In this document: positions 1-12,900 of the stretch, piece by piece | Position numbering within the stretch: the first letter of the stretch is position 1 | Layout of the letters: each line of letters starts with the position of its first letter | Assembly (NCBI RefSeq): GCF_047495875.1 | Contig: NC_092465.1 | Location: 11,974,660-12,038,659 of the forward strand | Length of the DNA: 64,000 nt | Origin: Pithys albifrons albifrons | Lineage: Eukaryota; Chordata; Aves; Passeriformes; Thamnophilidae | Direction of reading: 5' to 3' | The notes under the pieces: model-generated | What the model was told of the DNA's origin: nothing | What the model saw: only the letters and a program-made list of their open reading frames with translations | The model's database searches: none | Program-made: the position numbers and the translations under genes

Positions 1-3000
1 AGATTTCTACAACTTTGAAAAATCACATTTTAAAATAAAACCAAGGCCTATCAAATCTTTTCTGAAAGAAATGCCTGTGTACCCCAGTGGTGAGTGGCTA
101 TCAAGTGGGACAGGATGAGACTCTTCAAGTCTAGTTTGACTTCTCAGCAGGTCTCCTGCAAGTAGGCTACTGGTTTTGCCACCATCTCTGCTGCTGGAGC
201 TTCTTCACACTCCATAACCATCACAGCTTCAACCAAACCGTGACTTGAATCCAGCTTTCTCAGGACAAATGAATATTTCTCTTCTACAAAGTTGGACAGT
301 TTCAAGGGCATGAATTGATAAAAACCTGCTGCAAAATACCCAGCTGGGTGCATGAAGTTGGGATACATTCATCCAAGCCCACATTCAGCATTGTCTCTCA
401 GCTCCTGCTGCCCTGATGGGTGCTGTTAACTCCCATGCTACGTACTGCAATAGAGCATGCAATCATTTCTCTGTGTGTCCTTGATCCAAGCAGAGTTTAA
501 TCAAAACCACCTCTCTTTTGAGAAGTATATTCTGAACAAAGCTATTTCATCAAAATATTTTCAGCCATTTCAAGTACAACAGCTCAAACCCATTTGTTGC
601 ATTGTGCATACTCTGCAATTTAGCAGATCAATAGGCAATCTTTGCCTTTGTCACTAGCTACAGTGTGAACCTTTGCTGTGCTGACACTCCCTTCTTTTCA
701 TGTCCTTTTATCAACACTTCTGCCTCCAGCTTCTCTTTGCTCCCACACACTTTGCAGGTACACTTATGAGCCAGGTCAGTATCTCATTAGTGGGACAGAC
801 AAGGTAGAATAAAAAGAGGGCTGAAAATACACATCTCTTGCAGAAGGGAAAGATGAAGTCTCTGTCATTCTGCAGGGCAAACTGAGCAAGCAGCAAAGAC
901 CCTTACCTTCCTCTGGCAATAGCCCTTGTAAAATCCAGCCTCAGAAAACCAGCTGGGAGCACAGAAGTATGTTCTGAGCAATTGAGCTAATAGAGCAAAC
1001 TCCCAAATGACAGAGGACAGAGAATGTTCCCTGTGCTCAGCAAACTGCAGCTGGCATTCCTACCATATCCCTTCTCCAATCTCCCCGCACAAGAGAGCCT
1101 GCCCAACACCTCCCTTGTAGCCAGCACACACCTTGCTAGAGCTGACATCAGGATTTAGCTTTGCTTTCAGTGACACTGCATGGCCAGCCCAGGAACTGGC
1201 ATGTGCTCCACGAACCTGCCATCTGTCCACTGCAGCAATGGTGCTACAGAGGTGCTGTCCAACTCCAGAGCTCGTCCTGAGCCACTGCTGGATCATAGAC
1301 ACACAGGACCACAATCCAGCACACAGGAGAGACTCCTTCACCATCTGATGGATAAGCCAGGCTATGAAAATGATGTTATACATGTTTTCCAGGTATTTTA
1401 TAATTCCTGACCCTTACTAATCAAGTCCTTACAGAAGGACATGTCAATTGCCCCTTCAGCACATTCAGACATAACCAGCTATAGTCACCATGCCCTGTCC
1501 TTCAGCTTCAAGGGGGAAAAAAGCAACATTTCCCAAATAAAGACCTCACAGTCACCAGTGGATCTTGGGGAATAGTGGCAGCAGTTTCTCCCTCTTCCTC
1601 CAGGACTTTAGGGCTCATTACCAAACTAACAGATAGGCAGGGTTTGCCTGTTAGGAGCTTTTCTCTGCAAGACAATTTATCTGCAATTTGAACAGTTTAG
1701 AACACAGCAGGAACACAATACAATTTATCTTAACTTAAAACAGCTTCAGTCTGGCACTGTTTGTTGTAGAAATCAAGGCTCCCTCCCAGCATCATTGACT
1801 CACACAAAGTTCCATGTCACAGGTGTGAAGAGGATGTGGGGAGGGAAGGAGAGAGGCAGGCAGCTCTTCTGGGGGATCACTCCATATCTAAAAGTCCATC
1901 CATAGAATACAGTCACCAGTTTCAAGCAGTTCTTTGGAAATTGCTACCACTCCACTGTGTTCTTCACTGAGGCGTGAGCCAAATTCTTCCTGCAGGTGAG
2001 AGCAGCAGCAAACTGTAACTCTGAGATAAGAAAAGCATTAGAGAGTCTTCTCATCAGCCCAGGTTTATCATGATGAGGACCCACAGCTTTCAATTATGGC
2101 TGAGGAAGGAAATCATCAAGACTCATAAATCAGGTTGACCTCACACAGTTTGATTTTTTTTCAGGCTTTTTCAGTCAACTCTAAGCCCTTCCCTCCTCCA
2201 GGTCACACTAAATGTCTCATTTTCCTCACTAGAAACTGTAGTGATTTTAAAAAACATCACTTTCGACAAAATGTGTCACATTTTATTCTTAGGCTGTCAG
2301 AATAAAACCTCCCTTGGAAAATTTCTCCCTCTTCATTTTTGGCCAAAACAATTTCCTGAACTCAACCCAGATTCACAAACAATTTTATTCCACAAAACTG
2401 TATTTTTCAGTGAATTAAGGATTCCTCAAAAGGCATTTCCCCCTACGATGACGACCTCTATAATTTTATTTGATGTGGTAGGTAATAAAAGACAACTAAG
2501 CAAGAACAAAGCACTCTTTTACTTTACCACTACACAAGTGATTTCACACAGGCTCCTCAGACTTCCAGAGACATGAAGTTCCTCCAGAGAATGGAGATGA
2601 CTTGTCTACATTCAACTGGAGCCAATGAAAGGGAAGAGTGACCCCTGGCATTGCAGCTCTCTGCTTGAACCACAAAGCACCCTTGAGAAGAAGAGATTTA
2701 TTTCTACAATTTCCCGATTTGCAATGGAAGCACCACCACAGGGGTTACTGTGAAAAAAAAATCATTATTAGAAATGCTCTCTGGTGCCTAAAAGCACCAG
2801 ATACAACAATTGCATTGTGCAAGATGCCATCCCCACACCTAGACAGAGACAGACCTTCAAACGGAGGCCTTGCAGTCTGAGAAGACAGTGGAAGGATGCA
2901 CTGGGAAGTGCCAGTCCCTTTGAAATGCAGAGAGAGGAATAGAATGCAGTCTTCAATTTTTTAGTAGCAGGGCAAGTTACTCTTTATCAGCTGTTAGACC

Positions 3001-3917
3001 CTGAAGATGTTTCCCTTGTAGCCACATATAAAATGGCTGATATGGCATGAATCTCCATATGACAAATAACCTTCAAATGCCAGAATCCTATTTTAGATTC
3101 CACTTCGACTCCTAATCTGATACACACCTTCCTGCGATGTGACAATTCAGGGTTACAGAAAAGACTGACTAATTAAAGAAAATATTTTATTCAGGAAAAG
3201 GTACGGCATTTTAATAAGGAATGCATGAAGGTAAGATTGATAGGATAAGAACTGTTGCATTCTAGTGCACAAAAAAGGAAAACGCTGTCTAAGAAACTGT
3301 AAAGGAAGACTTTTTTAGATCTTCATGGTGGTGCTGGTATCTTCAATATTTGAAAACATAAAGCAGCAAGTTGAACTGATAACCTGTGCCAGTGCTACCT
3401 GTGCTCCACATTAAGAATGGGCTCCTTACATTCTTCAAGTTGGGTATGTGTCATGTTCCTTGTTATCTCAGGGGCTTTGTGACTGTTGCTAAATTCCAAA
3501 GCTAGCAGGTATTTAATGGCACAGGCAAATGATGTGTTCTTTTTGTTCTAAACTGTATGGAAGAGCTGCCTTTAAGAACCTGGTTCTGCTTTAGAGGTCC
3601 TTCTGTAACAGCAGCAAGCAAAATTATTTTATATAAACATTGCTGGATTTATAAGTCAGGTATCTTTTCTTTACAACAATAAATTTTCTTTTCTGACTCC
3701 TATATAGTTATTTTTCTTCTAGGTTCTCCTGCATCCTCATTAGCAGCACAGGTTTCATAGAAGGGTTCCTGGCTTCCTTACATTCATTAAGGTTGAGCAG
3801 ATGCAAATCAGAAGAATGAGACAAAGATTAGACTACTGGACCCACTAGGATCCACAGTCAGATTCATTCCAGTATTCCACTGCCACATTGACTCTTTGGG
3901 TTAATAAAAACAGAAGC
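1..3917. other. No gene recognised
   Basis: There are only short unrelated open frames on both strands, with no coding similarity I can name and no repeat I can place. A minus-strand frame at 144-368 is listed in the findings. Confidence 0.5.
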
Positions 3918-4415
3918 AGGGCTCCATCTTAGGCCCAGTGCTCTTCAATATCATATATGACTCCAACGAAGGACTGGAAGGGATACTAAGCAAGTTCACA
4001 GATGACACAAAACAGGGAGGAGCCCCAAGTTGATTCCCTCAAAGGCAGGGAGGCCCTGCAGAGAGACCTGGACAAATTAGAGGTCTGGGCAATCACCAAC
4101 CATATGAAGGTCAACAAGGGGAAGTTCTGGATTCTGCACCTGGGATGGAGCAACCCTGGATGTACATTCCCCAGAGAGACAGGGGAATGAGATGCTGGAA
4201 AGCAGTGCCACAGAAAGGGACCTGGGTGTCCTGGTTGATGGCAAGTTGGATATGAGTCAGCAGTGGCGTGGCAGCCAGGAGGGCCAACCCTGTCCTGGGG
4301 GGCATCACCAACTGGTCGAGGGAGGGGTTGTCCCACTCTGCTCTGCACTGAGGCGGCCTCACCTTAAATATTGTGGCAGTTTTGGTCACCACAATACAGT
4401 AAAAATATTAAGTCA
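3918..4415 (+). mobile_element. CR1 LINE fragment, C-terminal reverse transcriptase region
   Basis: Plus-strand reading, broken by frameshifts, gives CR1 ORF2 signatures: [49 protein letters not shown] and ESSATERDLGVLVDGKLD. The FADDTK-type catalytic region reads FTDDTK at about 3990. It is 5'-truncated and decayed, a dead copy. It ends in the part of the consensus that is present again in the next CR1. Confidence 0.9.
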
Positions 4416-4983
4416 TACTGTGACTCTGTGGCATTCATTCTGTGTTCCCACAGCAGCAGACCCACAGCTTACCTAGGCCAGATTTTCTTCATTACCGTAT
4501 ATTAGCCAAGCAATGCAATTCATTTGTGCAAATTTCCCATTTCTCACTGGTTACTTTGTAGCTTCCTCGATACCTCACTCAATGTCGACTGCCTCCTTCC
4601 ATGCAGGGCAGCAGCAATCAGGGCAAGGAAGTACAGCTGTGACTCCTTTTTGATCCATCAGATAAAAAACATGAAAAACTGTTGAGGCTGACCCTGCATG
4701 AACTGAGGGAACAAGGACGCAGTGCACCTTGCCCCTTTGTAACTCGTACAGCTCTGTGAAATCTCAGCATGAGAATATCTCATGGGAAATCTCCCGAGAG
4801 ATTGCTAAATCCTGTTCCCCAGAATCGCACCTTCAGTCAATGCTCAGCAATGACTGCCCTCCTCCTTGGGAAGCACTGAATTTGGGAGGCTCTGAAGTAC
4901 AAATAAGGTCTGTCCTGGACACCTCCCCAGACTCTGGGCATGCCTGCATAGACAGGGTCAGGTCCGCCAGTCCCAAGCTCTGA
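4416..4983. other. Unique spacer between two CR1 copies
   Basis: I see nothing recognisable here. It separates two same-strand CR1 insertions. Confidence 0.4.
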
Positions 4984-5504
4984 CCTGTGCCTTGAGTATT
5001 GTGTTCAGTTCTGGGCCCCCCAGTTCAGGAAAGATATTGAGGGGCTGGAGCAGGTCCAGAGAAGAGCAACAAGGCTGGTGAAGGGACTGGAGCACAAGTG
5101 CTGTGGGGAGAGGCTGAGGGAGCTGGGGTTGTTTAGTCTGGAGAAGAGGAGGCTCAGAGGTGACCTCATCACTGTCTAGAATTACCTGAAGGGAAGTTCT
5201 AGCCAGGTGGGAGTTGGTCTCTTCTCCCAGGCAGTCAGCAATAGGACAAGGGGGCACAGGCTCAACCTCTGCCAGGGGAAATTTAAGTTGGCAATCAGAA
5301 AAAAATTCTTTCCAGAGAGAGTAATCAGGCATTGGAATGGCCTGCCCAGAGAGGCGGTGGATTCCCCATCCCTGGAGGTTTTTAAACTTAGACTGGCCGT
5401 GGCACTGAGTGCCGTGATCTGGTAAAGGGACTGGAGTTGGACCAAGGGTTGGACTTGATGATCTTGGAGGTCTTTTCCAACTCAATCAATACTATGATTC
5501 TATG
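4984..5504 (+). mobile_element. CR1 LINE 3' end with intact terminal repeat
   Basis: This is the typical bird CR1 3' region: the GGAGCAGGTCCAGAGAAGAG-type segment, a GGCTGAGGGAGCTGGGGTTG-type segment, then a tail GGTCTTTTCCAACTC and ATGATTCTATG at 5492-5504. It is 5'-truncated. It resembles the inverted copy at 28068-28365 closely, so both belong to one subfamily. Confidence 0.93.
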
Positions 5505-5699
5505 GGTAGCAGAGTTGGTGCAGCAGTGCCTGCTCTGGGCAGCATTGAGGTGCCTGTCCAACCCTCAGAATGCATGTCTGACAGGGCAGTGCTGTGTCCC
5601 ACCGCCCTCACCCAGGAAAACCACCCTCCCTGTGGCTTCCTGACGAGATTGCTATGTGTTCTTTCCTGTTTTCTCACGAGTAGCATTCTGCTGGACCCA

Positions 5700-6450
5700 T
5701 CCAGGGAGCCCCAAGGCCCTGTGGCACACAATGCTCGGTGCGAGGCCTCGCCACACCCGGCACTGGGCCTGGCACAGCACCTGGGGCCGTGCTGGGCTCT
5801 CTGCCCCGAGCCGAGGTGTTAGAGGAGCACCCTCCTGGAAGGGAATGGAGGGGAGCGCAGATCCAAAGCGCAGCACACTGAGGGCTCCTCGGAGCGCCCG
5901 CCTATCCTCCGCCAGGGCTCCGCCAGGGCTCCCTGGGCTGGTCGGCCTGCTCGTTCCCCGGGGCTCTGCCCGCACCACCGACCCCGCTGGATGTTCCCTC
6001 CCAGCCCCGGTACGGTGTTCTCGCAGCGGGCTCTGCCCCTCACCGTGCCCAGGAGGTGGCGCCGGTCCCTCGGCCATGGCCGCAGCTCCGGGACACGGGA
6101 CAGTGAACCGCGCCGTGCCGGGACACGGGACAGGGGACAGCAAACCGCGCCGTGCCGGGACACGGGACAGGGGGCTCGGGGCTCGGGCACCGTGAGTGCC
6201 CTCGGAGGGAAACGCCCGGTTTGGTTACGGTACCTGAAGCGTGCAGGGCAAGCACAGACCGAAGGGGATCTGGGTATTTGCTGCCTCAGAGTAAGTTTTC
6301 CAGCCCCAACAGGAGCAGCCCAGGGCCCCAGCAGGTGCCTGGGCCTGCGGCCAGGCAGATGTTTGTCTGTGCTCTGAGCAGCATCGCGCTCTCCTGCCAC
6401 TCTCCTCATCTTCAGGTGCCGCTGAGTGTTCCTGAACAGCTTCGGTGCCC
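5700..6450. promoter_or_regulatory. Small CpG-rich island, orphan
   Basis: CpG density is high from about 5730 to 6380 in an otherwise ordinary region. No coding exon I recognise starts here on either strand, although long overlapping open frames occur, as expected in GC-rich DNA. It could be a promoter for an unannotated or noncoding transcript, or a GC-rich repeat. Confidence 0.45.
6088..6176. repeat. Short tandem repeat, about 30-37 bp unit, 2.5 copies
   Basis: The block CCGGGACACGGGACAG begins three copies at about 6088, 6118 and 6155. The first two are followed by an AACCGCGCCGTG segment, and the second copy carries an extra GGGACAG-like insertion. It lies inside the orphan CpG island. 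Confidence 0.85.
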
Positions 6451-6582
6451 GCCTGGTGCTCCTAGGCCAGAGCTGGAATTGTCAGGGAGGGTTTTACATA
6501 ATGGTGGGACCAGGTGCTTGTGACAGACCTCAGGAATCGCAGGAGAAATTTTCTGCTTACAAGCAACAAAAATGCAGCATGA

Positions 6583-6984
6583 AATCATAGAATCAGAATC
6601 TTAGTTGGGTTCTCAAGGCTTTAAGTCCAACTGTTAACCCAGCAACGCAGTGTTCACCACTAAATCACGTCCCAGAGTGCCACATCCACATGTGGAACGT
6701 GAACACTTTTGAACACTTCCAGGGATGGTGACTCCACCACTTTCCTGGGCAGCCTTTTCCGATGCCTGACCAGCCTTTTCTGATGCCTGACCACTCTCTC
6801 AGTGAAGAAATTTTCCCCAGTATCCAATGCAAACGTCCCCTAGTGCAACTTGAGGCCATTTCCTCTCCTCCTGTCCCCTCTCACCTCGAAGAACAGATCA
6901 ATCCCCACCTCAGTACAAGCTCCCTTCAGGTCGTTTGTAGAGAGCGATAAGGTCCCTCCTGAGCCTCCTATTCCCCAGACTAAA
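6583..6984 (-). mobile_element. CR1 LINE 3' fragment (diverged)
   Basis: On the plus strand this starts with the antisense CR1 tail ATCATAGAATCAGAATC and continues with antisense 3' region landmarks: CCAGGGATGGTGACTCCACC, then TGGGCAGCC, then AGTGAAGAAATTTT. It contains an internal partial duplication of the GATGCCTGACCA segment at about 6759-6793. It is older than the copies at 5 kb and 28 kb. Confidence 0.88.
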
Positions 6985-9900
6985 ATTGGAGTTTTTTACA
7001 TGACTGTTATTTTGGAAATATTTTTCTTTCAGGGCTGCTGCTGGGAAGGTGATTCTCACACACAGCAGTCTCTGGTGGAACTGAGGAAGGAAGCAGTTCC
7101 CTTCAGGAGTTACTCTTATCTCACCCATATAAGGATGTACACATAAAAACCAACAGCAAAACCTGATTTCTTAGCAGTGACAAACAACATCAAGAGTGCT
7201 TTTAAAAAGGGAGTAAGAGATCCCAAACACCACATTCTTCAAATATAAAAGAACTTTGGTCAACTCCTGAGTCTGGCACCCAGCCCTGGTTGCCAAGGCA
7301 CGTTATCCCCACCAGAAGAGTAAGGCAGAGGAATGTACTCAAGTAGGAGTCGGGAAGAAGCAGGGTAGCAAAGGTTATGGTCATGGCTGTGTGTGACCTG
7401 GCAGGGAACTGAGCCCACTGGATACAGGCCACAGCTGCTATCTGAGTATTTGTACAACTGTTGTCAGAGTTCCCTTGGGGAAAACATGTTTCAAAAAGCT
7501 CCACTATATTTATCTTTCTTTTTTCTGTCCCTGCTACCAATCCTCTTCTAGGTACCCAATTTTCAGTGTTTCAGTTAGAGGACCTGGTGAAACCCAGGAA
7601 ATCAGTAAGAAATCCATTAGTAAAATGTCCTGCTCTAGACTCTTCCATAGAATAACTGTGGGAAGGCCTCTGAGGTCTGTGAGTCTCAATTGATACCAAC
7701 ACCAGCTCTCATGGGGCTGGTTCCCATCTATAGCCTCAGAGACTCTTCACTCTCAGTCTGAGGTTGTGAAAAAATGGTCTGCAACCTTGGCAAACTGTGA
7801 TTGCACAAGAAGAAAAGCGTTAAGCATGTAAAAATAACAGATTTAAGAACATTGTGGGAAGAGGACCCAAACCAAATTGCTTCAGATTTCCTTGCAAACC
7901 ACGAGTCCAGGGAATCAAACTATTCCCAAACACAGCACCGTCTCCTGTCTCGCACACAAATCCCCCAGTGCTGTGTGCTGAAACACAAGTTCTGAGGAAA
8001 TTCGTATATACACTTCACCAGTATCCAAATATAGCTCTTTGGGGAAAGACAAGCTCCTGGAAAACTGTGTATGTCTGGAGGAACTGAAATTTAAACAAAG
8101 GTTTGCTCAGAAAGGGTACAAACCAGAGCTGGAGTCAGTCTGGTCAAATACATGGAGCTATTTGGGATGCCAGGTTTAGGCTTTTTGGAAACCTGCAGGC
8201 ACATGAAATACAAGCACTTTTACCAATTGAGGTGTCTTTTGATTGTGGTTTAAAAAAAAAAATCTGGCTTCAATTTAAACTTACTCTTTGCTGGGGAGCA
8301 GCTCTAGCTCAGCCCCCATCCATGGACCAAAATCTCCAGGAAAGGAGATGCTCCCAGAGCCTTTACTGTCTTCCCACCAACAGCCCAGCTGTGCTAGTGC
8401 ATAGGGATGAATGGTCCTGCTGGTAATCATTAGACAAGTGAAGTGAAGGACCAAACAACACCAGTCATTCAAAATAAGCTGAGAACAAGGACTGTGGATG
8501 TCATTGTGCATTTATTGATCCCTCCTGGAAATTACCATGCCCTGAAGAATGCCACTTGGATATTTGTAAATTCAGACTGTCATTTTTAGTCAGATGGAAT
8601 TCAGTTGGAATTTTACATTTAATTTAAATAATGGTCAGAATTTAAAATCCATGTTACTACCCTAAGGCATTTAAAGCCAATTTTAAATGAAAAATGAAAT
8701 TTATCAACCATTTCTCCCTTGGACTGAACAAGTGCCTTTCACTGAACAATTGCTGTGTAACAGTTGTCTTTATCTCGTTGAAGCTGAGACCAGAACCTAC
8801 AGCACCAAATGCTCTTTCTTCAGAGCTGTCTGTATCTCAGCACACACACACTCACAAAGGAGAGTTAACAGCAGGCCTTGCAGACACAGGGTTTTATCTT
8901 AATGCAGCTAATGCATTACCAGCTAATTCCTGGAAATTCAAAGCAGGGAGGTCTCAGACCCCACTCACACATGTTGCTTGTGATAAGAAGCCACACTTCT
9001 GTATTTCTGCATCTGTTTGTCAGCGTGACTGAACAGGTAAGCTGCTTTACTGTTAAAGGCTCCCTGCCCATCCTGTTTCCACCCAGCCTAGTGTCAGCCA
9101 GCTTTAAGCCTGCCTCTCCAAAGAGTTATTTTGGCACTGCTGGTCGCTAGCAAACAGCCATCCCAGTCTAGTCAGGGGGAGGCTGCACTATGTCTGGGGA
9201 TGCATAAATTTTATGCTGTCCATGCTGGGCCTCACAATTAAATACTTAATTGTATCATACCCTGAAAGCCCAGATAAAGTAATTTGAGAAAAGCAATGTT
9301 CTAATTTCCAGTTGTTTTGTTGTTCAAGAACTAGAAATGTTAAAAGCAGGAACAAGATTCTAGTCAGACAAATGTCTCTCTGCAAATTGCCAGAGATACA
9401 CAATTAATACTAAACTGTCATTAACCCTGTGAACAGCTTTACAAAGCAGACTATAAAGTAATCTGAAATTGTGTCCTTGCCAAATTCATCAGGACGAGCT
9501 TTTTCAATACAAAGACACTGATTGTTTGAAACAGCTCCTAATGAGTCACTTTGGGTCACACATAAATTGTTTCTGCCTCAAGGGGTTTGACACTCCTTTG
9601 TCAGATGCAACAGCAGCAATGATATATCCCTGGTTTGCTTTTTATTGTCGATTTTGTGATGTTGCTGTGTAAATCCAGACAAACCCAGACCTGGGATGCC
9701 GTTTTGGCAGGGTGGCCCAGGATGAGAGTTAAGATATTTCTGTGCTAGCAGCACCTTCCAGCACCACTTTGAACTTCAGCACAGGCAGATCCATTTGTTT
9801 CAGGACAAATTGGGAGCAATACTTGCCTGTTGCTGTGGTGGGTTAGTCAGCACAGCCTCGCCTAATCCTACTCACCCACCCTTTGCTTGTGACTCAAACA

Positions 9901-12900
9901 TTTGCACTTTTTGATTTTTGTTTCCTCATGGACAGTAGTGCTGGAGGCTGGAAGACCATGGAGCTGGGTGGGTTGTGTCCTGACAGGACTGTGAGTTTGA
10001 ACGTGTGACTAACTCAGACCCAGAGGGAAAAGGGCTACCTGGTGTGGCTCCCAAGGCTTGACTCCCATCTGGGATGTTCTTCATGCTTACTGGCACCTTT
10101 TTAGGAAGACGGGGCCTGATTCCTTTGCTGGAAGAGACCCAACCATGATGTAAAATACTCTTGCATCAACTGGAACAATACAGAGTAGCTACATGAAGAG
10201 TAGAGTGAGACAGTTGTGGCATAAATACCCTTCTTGCATAAGAAGAGAGGAGGGAAGCTCACGCTACCATGGAGGAAAAGAAATTTGTGAGGCCAAGTGG
10301 CCTGATTTCACTGTCACAGTGTTTGTGGCAGTCTGGGAGTGCTTTAGGAGCACAGCAGGCTGGCTGGGTATTAAATTATGTGGCTTTGTCACCTGAGCAG
10401 AGTCCAGCAGTGAGGAGCCCTGCTCTGAGCCACAGCACTACCTGGAACAGTCGCCTCACCTTATTGTGGGATGACCAAAATATTTTCCTCCCTGATGAGC
10501 ACCCTGCCAGTATCCCTGTAAACTGGAAAGGTGTGAGAAGTGCCAAGGCAAGCAAGGTTGAAATTACAGTTTTCCTTTAGCTTAGAAAAGAAATTTACCA
10601 CTTGTACAGCCCCTCCTCCTTGTCAAAGAAGCACACCGTGAAGAAAACACAGCTGTGAGGCAGCCTCTCACAGCTGAGCATCTCCATCAGGCAGGAGGTC
10701 TCTGTGTGGGATGAGCTGCTGATAAGACCCAGGAGACTCACAGCTACCAGGCACCAAGGAGCAGTTTGCAGCCTCTGCACTTCCAGCAACAAATGTGCCT
10801 GCCTGGGTTTGGCTGCCACGGTCCCAGAAAGCATCAGCTCAATGCACCAGCACCTCTGCCACATCCCATGGACACTGGCTGTTTGCTGACCTCCCAGCAC
10901 AGGGCTGCTCCCAATCACGAGCAGTTGAAATTACCTGACAGCAGTCGTTCTCCAGCACAGCACAACCTCACATGCACTTTCATTAAGTTTAGGGGGATTT
11001 GTGCAGCATAAGCACTTATTGTTTCCACAGTGGAGGTCATTTGGATCAAAGGCTCTGATGCAACATGGCAGATTCTTTGGCTTGTTCAGCTCAACTCATC
11101 TCTGCAAATTATAAATATAGCCGAGACATTATTAAAATTTTAACAAGTTTCTCTCTTGGGGCCCTCAGTTATTCACCTGTGAGTAGCTGTTGTTTCATCA
11201 CCAGGAGGGAGTCAAATGAAAAGTACAAAGACAGGGATGGGTGCTAAGCTTTTAGTAGTCATTTTGTTTTACAAATTAATGGGGATAAAAAGTCCCCACT
11301 AAGCTCCGTACAGTCCTTCCAGGTGGTACTTTCTAAAATGTAGTCATTTTGACAAGAACTTCTTAAATAGATTAACGGTCTTGTATCCTCAATTAAACAC
11401 AGCCACAGCCCCTGATCATCAGTGTCCTTGGCAAACACCAAGTCCTGGTGAAGGTTACGGGGCAAAGTCTGACCTGTAAGGGGAGAAGGAGCTCAAATAA
11501 GGGGACGAGTGTAGCTGCTAATCTGCATGGAGTTTTCCTCATATACAGGTCACATTTGGCAAACATTTTTAATGACCAGAGTTTACTAAAAAAAGCATTT
11601 ATGAAATGTTAGCTAAATGTTTCTATTGGTAACTTTCACAGGTCTTGTTGCAGCAAGGAGTGGAAGTTATTCCACGCTGTGGTGGGAGAGGATCATAAAG
11701 CACATAAACATTTCCAGCGGAGTTGCTGAAGGACAAATAATTCCAAAATAGTTTGTCTGACCCTGGTTCCCAGATGAGCCCTTTACCTTGTGCTGCCTCT
11801 GTTGTGCTGTTGTTATTCCAGAAAAATCAGAAATGGGCACAAACATTTTTATTGGAACAGGGAATTTCAGACAGACATCGGCCTTTAAAACAGCCTTAGG
11901 TTTTAGGAACACTTAGTAGTGGGAGATTTTTTTAATACTGCTTTAAACACTTGACACAAAACTCAGGTGAAAGAATAGATCTTTTCATAAATTGTCAGTG
12001 TGTAATAAGGAAAATGGTTAAGGGATGAGTTGGTATTTCAGGCTGCAACAAGTTCCCATGTCCCTGGGAGCTGCATATGAGGATGTCCCTGAGTATTTAT
12101 TGCAAAAGTCACAATAAGGAAAAGGCACAGGAGAAAGTGGGGGCTGTGGTTTATTGGAAGCTCAGTACATTGAGGATCTTAGAAAAGGTACATCCAATTA
12201 GGTGAGCTCAAGTTTAATACTGCTGGTTTCTAAAAGGAAGTAATTTTGCAACTGTTTTGCAAGAGCATTGAAACTGGTCGAACAAGACACACAGCATGTG
12301 GAAGTGAAACTAAAGATATTAAAGAAGAGTTTGGGTTGCTGTTGGGTCTTCTTTAATTACCTTTTTAAGACACTCCACTTTTGTTTAAACTTTAAATAAC
12401 AGCATGAAGAAGGCCTCATCTCTTAGAAGGAGCAAATAATCCTCCATCATGCGTAAGCAGTTATGAGAACAAGCCAAGCTGCACAGCACATGGGAGATGA
12501 GAGATGGGGAACAGGTTCTGTAACAAGGGCCCCTGTTCAAAGCGAGTCAAGAGAGGTCTCAGCACATACTCACCAGGTATGTGTTGTACATCAACAAAGC
12601 CTTCTCTGTTCAATGAAAGGCTCCTTCATTTTTGCCTCTAACCTCCATTCCTTCCTCACCACAGCAGAGGGATTTGCTTTTCAGAGAAGGAAAATCTGAG
12701 GACACACTCATTTCTTCTATGGATTCAGAAAACTGCAGAAACAACTGGAGCCTGAGCCCTTGCTGCTCCTTGTTTACAAAAACCTCTATGAACCTGATAT
12801 CTCTGCTTAAGAGCTGAGTAGTTCTCCCTGCTGACACAAACCTTAAGCTCTGAGTCTGCCCTTCAGGAGCTTTGCTCCAGTATGAGAGTTTGCAAGTGGG

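Noticed and set aside
4958..5485. 175-codon minus-strand open frame
   Set aside because: It is the antisense of the CR1 3' end, a common false gene call in birds.
5652..6409. Overlapping 160-196 codon frames on both strands near 6 kb
   Set aside because: They are a product of the GC-rich orphan island and its tandem repeat. Frames on both strands overlap, with no family similarity.
7640..7760. CR1-like trace (CATAGAATAACTGTGGGAAGG)
   Set aside because: Only the terminal motif resembles CR1; the rest is too diverged to support a feature.
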